Origin: an uncultured Eubacteriales bacterium
GTDB lineage: Bacteria; Bacillota; Clostridia; Oscillospirales; UBA644
Length of the DNA stretch: 64,000 nt
Direction: 5' to 3'
Assembly (NCBI GenBank): GCA_934454405.1
Contig: CAKSFN010000007.1
Span: forward strand, 65,867-129,866
Positions within the stretch are counted from its first letter, which is position 1. The number at the start of each line of letters is the position of its first letter. This document shows positions 51,773 to 60,445 of the stretch, piece by piece. A program made the position numbers and the translations under genes. The notes beneath the pieces were generated by a model. It was not told the origin of the DNA. It was given only the letters and a program-made list of their open reading frames with translations, and ran no database searches.

Positions 51773-52612
51773 TTACCTCAACTTCATATTTAAAATCTCG
51801 TAGAATGACAAATCTTTCAATCTGATTATTTTTGTTGTTTTCTCCGACCGCTCGACCTCAACGGTGTCGTTGTCCTCAAGTCGGAAGTTTTCATACCCGT
51901 CCGCCGTCAAATACGGTTCGCCGTTAAAAACGGAAACCTCCGCATACAGCTTTGTCGCCGCGTCAAAAAGAATGGGTCTGCTGTGCAGAGAATGCGCGCA
52001 TATCGGGGTAAGAACGATAGCCTGCATTTTCGGATCGACGGCGGGACCTCCCGCGGAAATCGAGTATCCGGTTGAACCCGTCGGCGTTGAAAAAACAATG
52101 CCGTCTGCGGAATATTCGCTTATAAAACCGGCATCGGAATCGACTTTGATTCCGACGGTTCTGCTGACCGCGCCGTGGCTTATGACAACGTCATTCAGTG
52201 CGGAACAGGAAAAACAAATCTCACCGTTTCTGACAACTCTGCAATCAAGCATCATTCTTTCGTCCACGGTATACCTGCCCTCAACAAGATCGTTAAGCAG
52301 AGTGACCTCAACGGGTTCGACCTCCGCAAGGAAGCCGACTTTGCCCATATTAATGCCGAGTATCGGCTTTCCGAAGACCGAGGCCTTCCGCGCCGCGCGC
52401 AAAATCGTGCCGTCGCCTCCGACGCTCAAAACAATATCGCAGAACTCAATTCCTTCGCCCGTTTCACGAAATTCAACCCCGGAAAAGGTATCGGAAACGG
52501 ACGGAACGTCCGAACTTATACTAACGCCGAGATCGAGAAGCTCGCGAACGATGGCTTCCGTAACGGAGAGGTCGTTGTCCTTTTGCGTATTCGTAACGAT
52601 ATGAACTTTCAA
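51773..52612 (-). CDS. nadK: NAD kinase
   Basis: 279 residues, phosphorylates NAD+ to NADP+. LSVGGDGTILRAARKA holds the GGDG motif, NMGKVGFLAEVE follows the family's LGFL region, and SPTGSTGYSISAGGPAVDP, of which TPTGSTGYSISAGGP is the nucleotide-binding core. Follows tlyA by four bases. Confidence 0.96.
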   Translation of the reverse strand: MKVHIVTNTQKDNDLSVTEAIVRELLDLGVSISSDVPSVSDTFSGVEFRETGEGIEFCDIVLSVGGDGTILRAARKASVFGKPILGINMGKVGFLAEVEPVEVTLLNDLVEGRYTVDERMMLDCRVVRNGEICFSCSALNDVVISHGAVSRTVGIKVDSDAGFISEYSADGIVFSTPTGSTGYSISAGGPAVDPKMQAIVLTPICAHSLHSRPILFDAATKLYAEVSVFNGEPYLTADGYENFRLEDNDTVEVERSEKTTKIIRLKDLSFYEILNMKLR

Positions 52613-52616
52613 GAGA

Positions 52617-53402
52617 TCACCTCCCCTTCAGCGTCTCGTGCGCCCGCCTTACCGTCGCTTTTATGTCAACGGCTTTTTCGCATTCAGACCTTTTTCCGAA
52701 GCTTACGAGAAATTCAATATTTCCCTCGCCGCCTTTGATCGGCGAAAAATCCAGCCCGTAAACCGTCAGCCCGAACGACTGCGCAAAGCCGATTACGTCC
52801 GCGACTGTTTCAATATGATCTTTTTCGCCTGAAACAACCCCGTTTTTAATCTTTTTTTTACCTATTTCAAACTGCGGCTTTATCAGGCAGACGATTTGCC
52901 CATCGTCATCAATGAAATCCGCAAGATGCGAAATAATTTTTTTCACGGAAACAAAGGAAACGTCGGAAACAACGATGTCTGTTTTGCCGATCTCTGCCGG
53001 CTTTATATCAAGAATGTTGCAGCCCTCGAGATTTACCACCCTTTTATCCCGCAAAAGTTTTTTATCGAGCTGCCCGTGTCCGACATCGACGGAAAAGACC
53101 TTTTTTGCGCCGTATTGCAGCGCGCAATCCGTAAAGCCGCCGGTGGAAGCGCCCACATCAAGTACGATTTTATCAAAAAAGTTCAGATTGAAGGATTTGA
53201 TTGCTTTTTTAAGTTTAAGCCCGCCCTTACCGACAAAACCGATGCTGTCGCTGACGCCGACGCGGTCGCTTTCTTTCACGTCGTATGCGGGCTTTTTCAC
53301 AACCTCGCCGTTTACCGTCACATCACCGTTTTTAATATAAAAGCGCGCTTTTTCGCGGGAACAGAACTTCATTTCCGCGGAAACATACAGGTCAAGTCTC
53401 AT
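52617..53402 (-). CDS. tlyA: TlyA-family 2'-O rRNA methyltransferase
   Basis: 261 residues. N-terminal S4 RNA-binding domain (LDLYVSAEMKFCSREKARFY) and FtsJ-like methyltransferase domain with LDVGASTGGFTDCAL and KIDVGHGQLDKKL-like SVDVGHGQLD. Starts within the OapA-like gene end (overlap ATGA). Part of the dxs-tlyA-nadK-argR-recN neighbourhood typical of Clostridia. Confidence 0.93.
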   Translation of the reverse strand: MRLDLYVSAEMKFCSREKARFYIKNGDVTVNGEVVKKPAYDVKESDRVGVSDSIGFVGKGGLKLKKAIKSFNLNFFDKIVLDVGASTGGFTDCALQYGAKKVFSVDVGHGQLDKKLLRDKRVVNLEGCNILDIKPAEIGKTDIVVSDVSFVSVKKIISHLADFIDDDGQIVCLIKPQFEIGKKKIKNGVVSGEKDHIETVADVIGFAQSFGLTVYGLDFSPIKGGEGNIEFLVSFGKRSECEKAVDIKATVRRAHETLKGR

Positions 53403-54061
53403 TTTGTCTTCTTCTTTTTGGTTTTACCTTCCCCGAATACGCTGAGAAGCTTTGCAAAAAAGAAAATTATACTGTTCGCCTTTTTTATCGCGAAGTTTTT
53501 ACCGAAAGCCTTTCCCGAAACGGTGATTGCAGATATCAAAGCCGTTACGACAACCGCCGTTATAAGCTTGTTCAGCCCGAAAATTTCCGCAAAACCGACG
53601 GAAATGATGCTTCCGACAGAACCGCTCAAAACGCTTGATATATCACCCATTACGTCGTTGCAGAAATTTGCTACCGTGTCGGCGCTCTGCGCCCATTTCA
53701 GCGCTTTTTTCGCGCCTCTTACCTGCCGGGTGCACATTGAATTCAGACTTTTCGGATCTGCCGACATAACCGCCGTGCCTATTATATCGAAAAGAATGCC
53801 GATAAAAATGAAAACGAACAATATGGCGAACGCTATCCAAACATTCAGTTCTTCGGAAACGGATTCCGAAAAAAAAGAAAGTCCGATTGAAATAGAGAAA
53901 GTAATAAGAAATATGCGCGCCGTCCATTTCCAATTGAACATACTGTCCTTTTTCTGTTTTTTTTGTCCCGACGGCTGGGTTTCCCTGCTTTTTTTAGCTT
54001 CGATATCCGTGCTGTCTTCGCTGCAACTTCGGTCAATCTCTGCGGCGGATTCTTCTTTCAT
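53399..54061 (-). CDS. oapA: OapA-like membrane protein (OLE RNA-associated)
   Basis: 220 residues. A basic, charged N-terminus (about 1-45), then four hydrophobic segments: ARIFLITFSISIGLSFF, VWIAFAILFVFIFIGILFDI, a middle pair around ISVGFAEIFGLNKLITAVVV, and a Lys-rich C-terminus. The segment GTAVMSADPKSLNSMCTRQV resembles DUF21/CNNM proteins, as described for OLE-associated protein A. Position directly downstream of a ~610-nt structured RNA and upstream of tlyA matches the known OLE locus. RBS GGGAGA. Confidence 0.8.
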   Translation of the reverse strand: MKEESAAEIDRSCSEDSTDIEAKKSRETQPSGQKKQKKDSMFNWKWTARIFLITFSISIGLSFFSESVSEELNVWIAFAILFVFIFIGILFDIIGTAVMSADPKSLNSMCTRQVRGAKKALKWAQSADTVANFCNDVMGDISSVLSGSVGSIISVGFAEIFGLNKLITAVVVTALISAITVSGKAFGKNFAIKKANSIIFFFAKLLSVFGEGKTKKKKTK

Positions 54062-54099
54062 TTTAATTCTCCCGTAAAAAATATACGATGATAACGCTC

Positions 54100-54715
54100 A
54101 AAGTTAATCTTATGTCTTAGGTCAAGTAGGTTTCCCCGCGGTCTACCCGCTGTCGCCAAACGGGCGGTTTCCCTTTGAAGCCCACGAAAACCGCATCACT
54201 GCGATTTTAACTTGATCGCCACTCAGTACATACTGCAATCCTTTGAGCGTATACGGTCTAGGAGATTTCCTCAACGGTTTAAGTCAACGCTTAGTCTCTT
54301 TTGCAGGAACGGTTTCAATCCGCAATAAGACGAAATTGCTGCCGCAAATCGCCTCTGATCGAACATTCGCCGCCCCCACTCAAGACAGGCTACGGCTGCA
54401 CACAGCGTAATCCCCATTTCAAAAAATGTTTTTGCAAAGTTCCATCGGAACAGGAGTTACACCGCCTTGCAGGTTTTATCCCGAGTCGTACCACGCAATA
54501 AGGCACAAGTTCGGGTCTCCACGGCAAACGGAACAGGATCGTATGCCATTACGGTTGCCCGTAAGCCATAGGACGCTCTCGCGTCCCCCATCCAGCACCC
54601 ACCCCAGACTGGGCGTAAGAAGCAAGCACCAGAAGTTTCACAGATATGCCCTTCGGTGGATTTTTAGCCCCACCCTGGTCGTTGCAAAAACCGACTAGAA
54701 TACCGCATCATCGCA
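54100..54715 (-). ncRNA. ole: OLE RNA (ornate, large, extremophilic)
   Basis: About 610 bases with no reading frame, upstream of the OapA-like gene and read on the same strand from its own promoter. Visible structure on the minus strand: GGACGC-GAGA-GCGTCC (54586-54571), TTACGG-GCAA-CCGTAA (54564-54549), both GNRA-capped, a CCCAG/CTGGG-type stem near 54610, and a long-range pairing TCAAGT/ACTTGA (54122-54127 with 54210-54215). GC content rises sharply against the flanks. Size, gene context (OapA-like protein, tlyA, nadK, argR, recN) and dense structure fit OLE RNA; ends are estimated. I could not run a covariance search. Confidence 0.82.
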
Positions 54716-54721
54716 GAATGT

Positions 54722-54750
54722 ATTATAACACATTTTAAGACCGTTTTCAA
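54722..54750 (-). promoter_or_regulatory. OLE RNA promoter
   Basis: Minus strand TTGAAA (54750-54745), 17 bases, TATAAT (54727-54722), giving a transcript start near 54715. Confidence 0.85.
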
Positions 54751-54800
54751 TACCTTTTCGGAATATTTTTTGCATAAACGCATTTTTTGCACATAAAACG

Positions 54801-54829
54801 TTGACAAATCGTGTCAATAGATGTATAAT
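54801..54829 (+). promoter_or_regulatory. promoter of the lipoprotein gene, with a palindrome
   Basis: TTGACA (54801-54806), 17 bases, TATAAT (54824-54829). The -35 is half of a palindrome TTGACA-N5-TGTCAA (54801-54817), a possible operator. Divergent from the OLE promoter. Confidence 0.85.
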
Positions 54830-54877
54830 TTTGTAGATAAAGTTCGGTCTCATTACCGTTTGAGGAAAAAGAGGAAA

Positions 54878-55552
54878 ATGAAAATGCAAAAAGCCGTTTC
54901 GTTATTGATTGTTATTTTTGTCGTTGCGTCGCTGTTTTGTTCGTGCGAAGCGTACAGCTTCGGGAACATCACAAAGCTCGAATTCTCGGACGATCTTTCG
55001 GAGATAGAATTAAATGAGGGCGAAGTAAGCGACACGCTGCATCTTATCGTTTCTTCAAATGGCGATTTCAACCCTGAAATTATTCTCACGCACTCCGATA
55101 AATTCGAGGTTGCGGCAGTCTCCGAAAGTAAATATGTTGTTTCAAATGTTATGGCTTTTAAGATCAGCGCATTCAAAAAGGGCACGACATATATTTGGTT
55201 TGAAACTGTTGATAACAGAATAAAAACAAAAGGAATAAAGGTTACGGTTAAGGCAAAGGCAGCGAGAGAAGAACATCCTGAAGACAAGCCTATTGAAGAC
55301 GAACCGGAGGAAATGGCAGAGAAACAACCCGTCAAAAGCGTAGATGAGACGGAAAACACCGTTCAGACTCCGACGGCGAAAAGTGTTGAGAGCGATGAAA
55401 AGAATCCGCAGAAGCCCTCAACGGTATATGTGACGCCGAAAGGAAAGAAATATCATTTTTCAAAGAGCTGCGCAGGGAAAAACGCAAAACAGACGGATTT
55501 TGATACAGCCGTGAAAAAATACAGTCCCTGTAAAAAATGCGCGGGCGGCTGA
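54878..55552 (+). CDS. lipoprotein with C-terminal zinc-binding-like domain
   Basis: About 224 residues. Lipobox SLFCSC just after a short signal peptide, then a beta-rich domain (ITKLEFSDDLSEIELNEGE), a Glu/Pro/Lys-rich linker, and a C-terminal module VYVTPKGKKYHFSKSC ... YSPCKKCAGG, of which YHFSKSC and CKKC are the likely ligands; this resembles small Ada-type or nuclease-associated Zn modules. The start is ambiguous between ATGs at 54878 and 54884; GAGG spacing favours the second. Function unknown. Confidence 0.68.
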   Translation: MKMQKAVSLLIVIFVVASLFCSCEAYSFGNITKLEFSDDLSEIELNEGEVSDTLHLIVSSNGDFNPEIILTHSDKFEVAAVSESKYVVSNVMAFKISAFKKGTTYIWFETVDNRIKTKGIKVTVKAKAAREEHPEDKPIEDEPEEMAEKQPVKSVDETENTVQTPTAKSVESDEKNPQKPSTVYVTPKGKKYHFSKSCAGKNAKQTDFDTAVKKYSPCKKCAGG

Positions 55553-55606
55553 TTTTCCTTTTTAATTTGTCATATATAAAAATTTGTTGACAATATTCCG
55601 AAACAC

Positions 55607-55635
55607 TTGCTTTTTTATCTAAATAATGTTAATAT
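55607..55635 (+). promoter_or_regulatory. promoter of the 839-residue glycosidase-like gene
   Basis: TTGCTT (55607-55612), 17 bases, TAATAT (55630-55635). A GC-rich hairpin (GAGGC...GCCTC, 55640-55673) lies at the transcript start, before the RBS AAGGAGG. Confidence 0.6.
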
Positions 55636-55730
55636 AACTGAGGCGCTGCGGCACGTCGTGTTGCGGATGCCTCGGTTATTTTCAGGCAAAGTTAAAGAGA
55701 AAACAAAGGCACCTTTAAGGAGGATATAAA

Positions 55731-58250
55731 ATGTCTATTCTTACCCTGCCGGATACGACGGAAGTCATCGCGGAGTATCCGTATTTTCCCACAAGACAGC
55801 AGCTTTTCATTTGGCGCAACTGGGGAATGGTTAAAACCGAAATCATTGCCGACGTTCTCGGAACGGATGTTGAAACGGTCAACGGTCTTGCCTCCGATAT
55901 GGGGCTTGACGTTCCGATGAAATATAACGCAGAGTATGCGAAGCGCGGCTTTATAACCATCATCAGAAACAACTGGCAGGTCGTTCCGTATGACCAGCTT
56001 ATCAAATGCGCGGGAATGACGCGCGACGAGCTTGCTTTCACGCTTAAAGAGGACGATTTTCTCGGCGTTAAGCTGCAGGAAAAGCCGAATGTTCCCGAAA
56101 TCAAATATACCCCGCTTACCAACGCGCAAAAAGAGCAGACAAAAAAACTCAAAGCGTGGACGGAAAAGCATTTTGCCGCATACAGAGACAAAATAACCGT
56201 AAATGATTTTGACTTTATTAAAGATTACGGCAAACCGGAAAGAAAGATGAAGAACAACACAAACAGAGCGGTTGTTCTCGACTCTTCATGGGGCGTTAAA
56301 AACGAAAGCGGAAACCCCGCCGCCGACATTTTTGCTCAGAATTTCATTGAGAATACAAAAAAAGAATGGGACGTTGAACTTACCGGCGACAAAAAGTTCA
56401 TTACGCTCAGAATCGTTCCCGACGAAACGAAAAAACAGGAAAGCCATGCGGTGTCTTTCTCGAAAGACGGCATAATCATTACCGCCGTTGACGAAGAAGG
56501 CGTAAACAAGGGACTTCAATACATCTCGTTTATCGCCGACAGAAACGAAGGACTTACTTTCGACGAAGGAAACATCGTCAGAGACACGCGCTTTGACGTC
56601 AGATATACCTACTCCTACAACGCTCTTTACGGCGACGCTCTTCTTGAAGGCGGCGTTTCGTCGTATCCCGACGAGCTTCTTAAAGAGTATTCGAGAATAG
56701 GCATAAACGGAATATGGATTCACGCGGTTCTTTACAAGCTTGTTGAATTTCCGTGGGAGCCTTCCCTTTCCGATAAATGGCAGCAGCGCATAAAAGGACT
56801 TCAAAGTCTTGTCGCAAGAGCCGCAAAATTCGGAATCAAGGTTTATCTATATATGAACGAACCCCGCGCAATGCCGATGAGTTTCTTTGACAAATATCCC
56901 GAGCTTCTCGGATATTCCAACGGACCCGAGGGCACGCTCTGCACATCCACGCCCGAGGTTCAGAAATATCTTTCGGATTCAATCACGCAGCTTTGCGAAG
57001 CGGCGCCGCAGCTCGGTGGATTTTTCACCATCACGGCATCGGAAAACCTGACAAACTGCTACGCACACGTTGTTGAAACTCCCTGCCCGAGATGCAGCAA
57101 AAGAAAAGCTTACGAGGTTCTTGCGGAGGTCAACCTCATTATCGCAAGAGCGGCAAGAAAAGTCAACAAGGACATTAAAGTTCTTGCGTGGAACTGGGGC
57201 TGGACGGGCAGGTTCGAATCGTGGGACGATATGGCGAAGGCTATCGGCGACGAAGGCGTTCGCGTTATGTGCACAAGTGAAGAAGGCGTTAAAAAGACGA
57301 TCGGCGGCGTTGAAACGTCCGTTATCGACTATTCTATTTCCCTTGTCGGTCCCGGCGACAATGCAAAAAATGTCTGGAAGACCTGCAAAAAATACGGTGT
57401 AAAAACGCTTGCGAAGGTTCAGTTCAATAACACGTGGGAATGTTCGACCGTTCCGTATCTGCCTGTTGTTGACCTTGTCGAGCAGCATATTCAGGGCATT
57501 GTTGACAACAATGTTGACGGACTGATGATTGGCTGGACTCTCGGCGGTTATCCGTCAATGAACCTTGAGGTTGCAAGTCAGTATTATTGGACAAACGGCG
57601 ATCCCGAAGATGCGATCGTTTCGATTTTCGGAGACAAGGCGCCCGTTATAAACAAGGCGACCGCGACCTTCTCCAAGGCTTTTCAAAACTTCCCGTTCCA
57701 TATCGGAACCCTCTACAAAGGACCTCAGCACATGGGGCCGTCCAACCCGCTGTTTGAACATCAGACAAAGCTTTATGCAACAATGACGGGGCTTCCCTAC
57801 GACGATATTGAACAATGGCGTTCCATTTATCCGCTTGACATTTTTGAAAATCAGCTTCGTCTTGTGGCGGAAGGCTTCAAGGAAGGCATTGACGAGTTAA
57901 AATCGTCCGTGACGGAGAAAGACCTTGCGGAGAATAAGCGTCTGGCTGAATTTGCGGACGTGGCGACGGGAACTTATTGCCTGTTCAAGAGTTCGTATCA
58001 GCAAACAGCGTATAACGTTACGAGAAATAAGTTTGACGCGGAGACCGATCCCGACAGGAAGGAAGAATACAGAAAACGCATCGTGCAGCTTCTCAACGCG
58101 GAAATGGATACCGCGATGGAGATGTACGGCGTTATGATTCACAACTCCACCATCGGTTACGAAGCGGCGAACCACTATTTCTTCAACAAATACAGCATGA
58201 TGGAAAAAATCCTCTGCTGCGAATACTTACTCGAAAGATTCGGCAAGTAA
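55731..58250 (+). CDS. putative large glycoside hydrolase (GH20-like fold)
   Basis: 839 residues, no signal peptide. Residues 1-130 form a small helical region with helix-turn-helix-like spacing (LFIWRNWGMVKTEIIADVLG). Residues about 180-285 look like a GH20-associated zincin-like domain (DGIIITAVDEEGVNKGLQYI). Residues about 290-640 form a TIM-barrel-like part with GGFFTITASENLTNCY, CPRCSKRK and VLAWNWGWTGR. A helical C-terminus follows. Candidate catalytic residues cannot be assigned. Monocistronic, with a strong RBS and terminator. It may act on intracellular oligosaccharides. Confidence 0.6.
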   Translation: MSILTLPDTTEVIAEYPYFPTRQQLFIWRNWGMVKTEIIADVLGTDVETVNGLASDMGLDVPMKYNAEYAKRGFITIIRNNWQVVPYDQLIKCAGMTRDELAFTLKEDDFLGVKLQEKPNVPEIKYTPLTNAQKEQTKKLKAWTEKHFAAYRDKITVNDFDFIKDYGKPERKMKNNTNRAVVLDSSWGVKNESGNPAADIFAQNFIENTKKEWDVELTGDKKFITLRIVPDETKKQESHAVSFSKDGIIITAVDEEGVNKGLQYISFIADRNEGLTFDEGNIVRDTRFDVRYTYSYNALYGDALLEGGVSSYPDELLKEYSRIGINGIWIHAVLYKLVEFPWEPSLSDKWQQRIKGLQSLVARAAKFGIKVYLYMNEPRAMPMSFFDKYPELLGYSNGPEGTLCTSTPEVQKYLSDSITQLCEAAPQLGGFFTITASENLTNCYAHVVETPCPRCSKRKAYEVLAEVNLIIARAARKVNKDIKVLAWNWGWTGRFESWDDMAKAIGDEGVRVMCTSEEGVKKTIGGVETSVIDYSISLVGPGDNAKNVWKTCKKYGVKTLAKVQFNNTWECSTVPYLPVVDLVEQHIQGIVDNNVDGLMIGWTLGGYPSMNLEVASQYYWTNGDPEDAIVSIFGDKAPVINKATATFSKAFQNFPFHIGTLYKGPQHMGPSNPLFEHQTKLYATMTGLPYDDIEQWRSIYPLDIFENQLRLVAEGFKEGIDELKSSVTEKDLAENKRLAEFADVATGTYCLFKSSYQQTAYNVTRNKFDAETDPDRKEEYRKRIVQLLNAEMDTAMEMYGVMIHNSTIGYEAANHYFFNKYSMMEKILCCEYLLERFGK

Positions 58251-58260
58251 TGTCTTTTTT

Positions 58261-58300
58261 CGGGGAAACGGCTGTTGTTTTGTCGTTTCCCCGTTTTTTT
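58261..58300 (+). terminator. terminator after the glycosidase-like gene
   Basis: CGGGGAAACG (58261-58270) and CGTTTCCCCG (58284-58293) followed by seven T. Confidence 0.9.
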
Positions 58301-58314
58301 GTAATATTTTAACT

Positions 58315-58349
58315 CTCCTTTGAATAATTTTAAGTGATAAACAAAGGAG
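58315..58349 (+). promoter_or_regulatory. inverted repeat that would mask a ribosome binding site
   Basis: CTCCTTTG (58315-58322) is complementary to CAAAGGAG (58342-58349), which contains the ribosome binding site of the S1-domain gene starting at 58361. Pairing would block translation. Confidence 0.6.
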
Positions 58350-58360
58350 GTTAAACACCA

Positions 58361-59290
58361 ATGAACAGTATCAATTACAGACCCGAAGGCACCTGCGCCG
58401 TCGATGAAAAACCGTCGCTTCTCCAGCTTGAAAGAGCAAAGGCGACGGACAGGATTCTTGAAGCGCGCGCCGTTATGTGCGACAACGAGCATAATCTTAT
58501 TGTGGATCTCGGAGATATCAAGGGCGTTATTCCGAGGGAAGAAGCCGCGATAGGCATACGTGACGGCAGCGTTAAGGATATTGCGGTTTTGAGCCGCGTC
58601 AATAAACAAATATGTTTCAAGGTCAATGACATTCTGACGGGACACGGACAAACGGTCGCGCGCCTGAGCCGTGTTTCCGCGCAGCAGGACGCGCTCAACT
58701 ACATGCTCTCCACATACAAAAAGGGCGATATAATTCCCGCAAGAATAACGCATCTTGAGCCCTTCGGGGCGTTTGCCGATATCGGCTGCGGAATCGTCGG
58801 GCTTATAAGCATTGAAAACATATCCGTATCAAGAATATCTCATCCGCGCGACAGGTTTTTTGTCGGGCAGAACATTCGTGTTGTTATTAAAGATATTGAC
58901 TATGAAAACGGGCGTTTTACGCTTTCCCATAAGGAACTGCTCGGGACATGGGCGGAAAACGCCGCGATGTTCGACGTGGGACAGACGGTCTGCGGTGTGG
59001 TTCGCTCAATCGAAGATTACGGGATATTTATTGAATTAACACCCAATCTCGCGGGACTTGCGGAATATAAATCGGGAATAGTTTCGGGACAGCAGGCAAC
59101 GGTCTACATAAAGAATATCATTCCCGAAAAAATGAAAATAAAGCTCAGCATAATCGACTGCTTTTGCGGCGACGCAAAGCTTGAAGATTACAGATATTTC
59201 TGCCACGGAACGCATATTGACGAGTTTGTGTATTCACCTCCGGAAGCAAACAAAATAATAAGAACTTCTTTTGATGAAGTTCCCGTTTGA
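58361..59290 (+). CDS. S1-domain RNA-binding protein
   Basis: 309 residues with up to three S1 (OB-fold) modules: a divergent one at about 35-105 (HNLIVDLGDIKGVIPREEA), a second at about 118-190 (GDIIPARITHLEPFGAFADI), and a third at about 205-275 (GQTVCGVVRSIEDYGIFIEL). Related to ribosomal protein S1-like and YitL-like proteins of Firmicutes. Its ribosome binding site lies in an inverted repeat, suggesting self-regulation. Confidence 0.85.
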   Translation: MNSINYRPEGTCAVDEKPSLLQLERAKATDRILEARAVMCDNEHNLIVDLGDIKGVIPREEAAIGIRDGSVKDIAVLSRVNKQICFKVNDILTGHGQTVARLSRVSAQQDALNYMLSTYKKGDIIPARITHLEPFGAFADIGCGIVGLISIENISVSRISHPRDRFFVGQNIRVVIKDIDYENGRFTLSHKELLGTWAENAAMFDVGQTVCGVVRSIEDYGIFIELTPNLAGLAEYKSGIVSGQQATVYIKNIIPEKMKIKLSIIDCFCGDAKLEDYRYFCHGTHIDEFVYSPPEANKIIRTSFDEVPV

Positions 59291-59299
59291 ATGATTTTT

Positions 59300-59331
59300 C
59301 GGGACGCGAAAAAAGCGTCCCGATTATTTTT
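59300..59331 (+). terminator. terminator after the S1-domain gene
   Basis: CGGGACGC (59300-59307) and GCGTCCCG (59315-59322) followed by ATTATTTTT. Confidence 0.85.
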
Positions 59332-59344
59332 CGAAAAAAAACGG

Positions 59345-59373
59345 TTGACAAAGTCGTTGCGTTATTCTATAAT
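59345..59373 (+). promoter_or_regulatory. promoter of the membrane-protein gene
   Basis: TTGACA (59345-59350), 17 bases, TATAAT (59368-59373), with ACGGAG seven bases before the ATG at 59402. Confidence 0.88.
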
Positions 59374-59401
59374 AAACTAAACATCATAACGGAGCGTGCA
59401 G

Positions 59402-60259
59402 ATGAAAAAGGATAAAAAGAACACGGAAGAATTGCTCGGGCAAATCAAATATGACAGCGGCGCGACCTCGGTTATCGGCGCAGATATCGCAGTTCTCGTC
59501 GCCGTTTCAGCGATCGAGTTTATCGCGGGAATTTTCATGAACGGATATTCTGTGGCGGCGGACGCTCTTCACAATATTATTTCCGCTGTTTTTTGCGTAA
59601 AACTCGGCAAAAAAATCAAAAAAATCTTCGCCGCCGCAATGATTCCTTTTTCGCTCGCAGGCGTATATTTCGGGTTCGTTCTCACAACGCTCAAGGTATC
59701 TTATCTTGACCGCGCACCGAAAATCTGGCTGTTTATGATCATCATCCCCGTTTTGCTGTTGAAAACGGGCTTCGCTATAAATACGGCGGATAAAATCAAA
59801 CTCAACGGCGTTCGGTGGTTAAAACCCGTTTCCGCTCAAATGAACGTCTGTGTGCTGACTGCCGTCGCCTCTTTCGTCGGTTTGTTTTCCTCATTTTTCA
59901 TCAGCTTCTACATTGAGGCTGCGATAGCAACTGCGGTAAGCCTTCTTTCTCTGATTGAATGCTTCCGCGTTTTCGGGCAGTTCAGGGCGGAATATCTTGA
60001 AAAAGTTATCGAAAACGATACCGTCAAGATTGAGGTTGAGCGGGAACCCGACGAATTTGCCCCGATCTCCGTCGGTGAAATACATCTTCTTTCAAAGTCA
60101 ATGGGCGTTGACGATACGGATGAAGAAACTGCCAAGACGGAAACGGAGAAAACCTCTGGCGCTGTGACGGTCGGTGAGAAAAACAACGAAAAAGAAAAAA
60201 AGAAGACGGAAAAAATTTTCCGCGACGAAAACAGGAACGACGAAGACGACGACTGGTAA
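59402..60259 (+). CDS. membrane protein resembling cation-diffusion facilitators
   Basis: 285 residues. About six hydrophobic helices in the first 190 residues, where the segment GYSVAADALHNIISAVFCVK recalls the second helix of CDF metal transporters (DALHN in place of their DxxHxxxD pattern). The last ~90 residues are a highly charged cytoplasmic tail ending in DDDW. The catalytic metal site is incomplete, so transport is uncertain; it may be a degenerate relative. Start at the ATG at 59402 by ribosome binding site. Confidence 0.55.
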   Translation: MKKDKKNTEELLGQIKYDSGATSVIGADIAVLVAVSAIEFIAGIFMNGYSVAADALHNIISAVFCVKLGKKIKKIFAAAMIPFSLAGVYFGFVLTTLKVSYLDRAPKIWLFMIIIPVLLLKTGFAINTADKIKLNGVRWLKPVSAQMNVCVLTAVASFVGLFSSFFISFYIEAAIATAVSLLSLIECFRVFGQFRAEYLEKVIENDTVKIEVEREPDEFAPISVGEIHLLSKSMGVDDTDEETAKTETEKTSGAVTVGEKNNEKEKKKTEKIFRDENRNDEDDDW

Positions 60260-60260
60260 A

Positions 60261-60294
60261 GAAACGGCGGTTGCAAAAAAGCAATCGCCGTTTC
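60261..60294. terminator. convergent terminator after glnA operon and membrane gene
   Basis: GAAACGGCGGTTGC (60261-60274) and GCAATCGCCGTTTC (60281-60294) around A6; on the minus strand the loop is T6. Serves both convergent transcripts. Confidence 0.75.
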
Positions 60295-60295
60295 T

Positions 60296-60442
60296 TTACA
60301 TATAAGCGCGTTTAAGTCTTAAAAACACCGTTTCCGCTTCCTCTTTCGAAAGAAGGATTCCGTATTTTTCGGCTGTCAGACGCAATTCTTCCGCCGAACG
60401 CGCGTTTTTGAGCATTTTAATTCTCTTAAGATATTCTTCCAT
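60296..60442 (-). CDS. 48-residue protein coupled to glnA
   Basis: Frame MEEYLKRIKMLKNARSAEEL then RLTAEKYGILLSKEEAETVFLRLKRAYM. The ATG is three bases after the glnA stop, and the terminator begins right after the stop codon, so the operon is glnA plus this gene. It reads as two amphipathic helices. It loosely resembles small two-helix proteins such as Nif11-type leaders but lacks a GG cleavage site. Not recognised. Possibly a GlnA-binding regulator by position. Confidence 0.6.
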   Translation of the reverse strand: MEEYLKRIKMLKNARSAEELRLTAEKYGILLSKEEAETVFLRLKRAYM

Positions 60443-60445
60443 ACG

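Noticed and set aside
54301..54698. Short plus-strand frames in the OLE region as genes
   Set aside because: They lie within a structured RNA read from the other strand, with no ribosome binding sites and unlikely composition.
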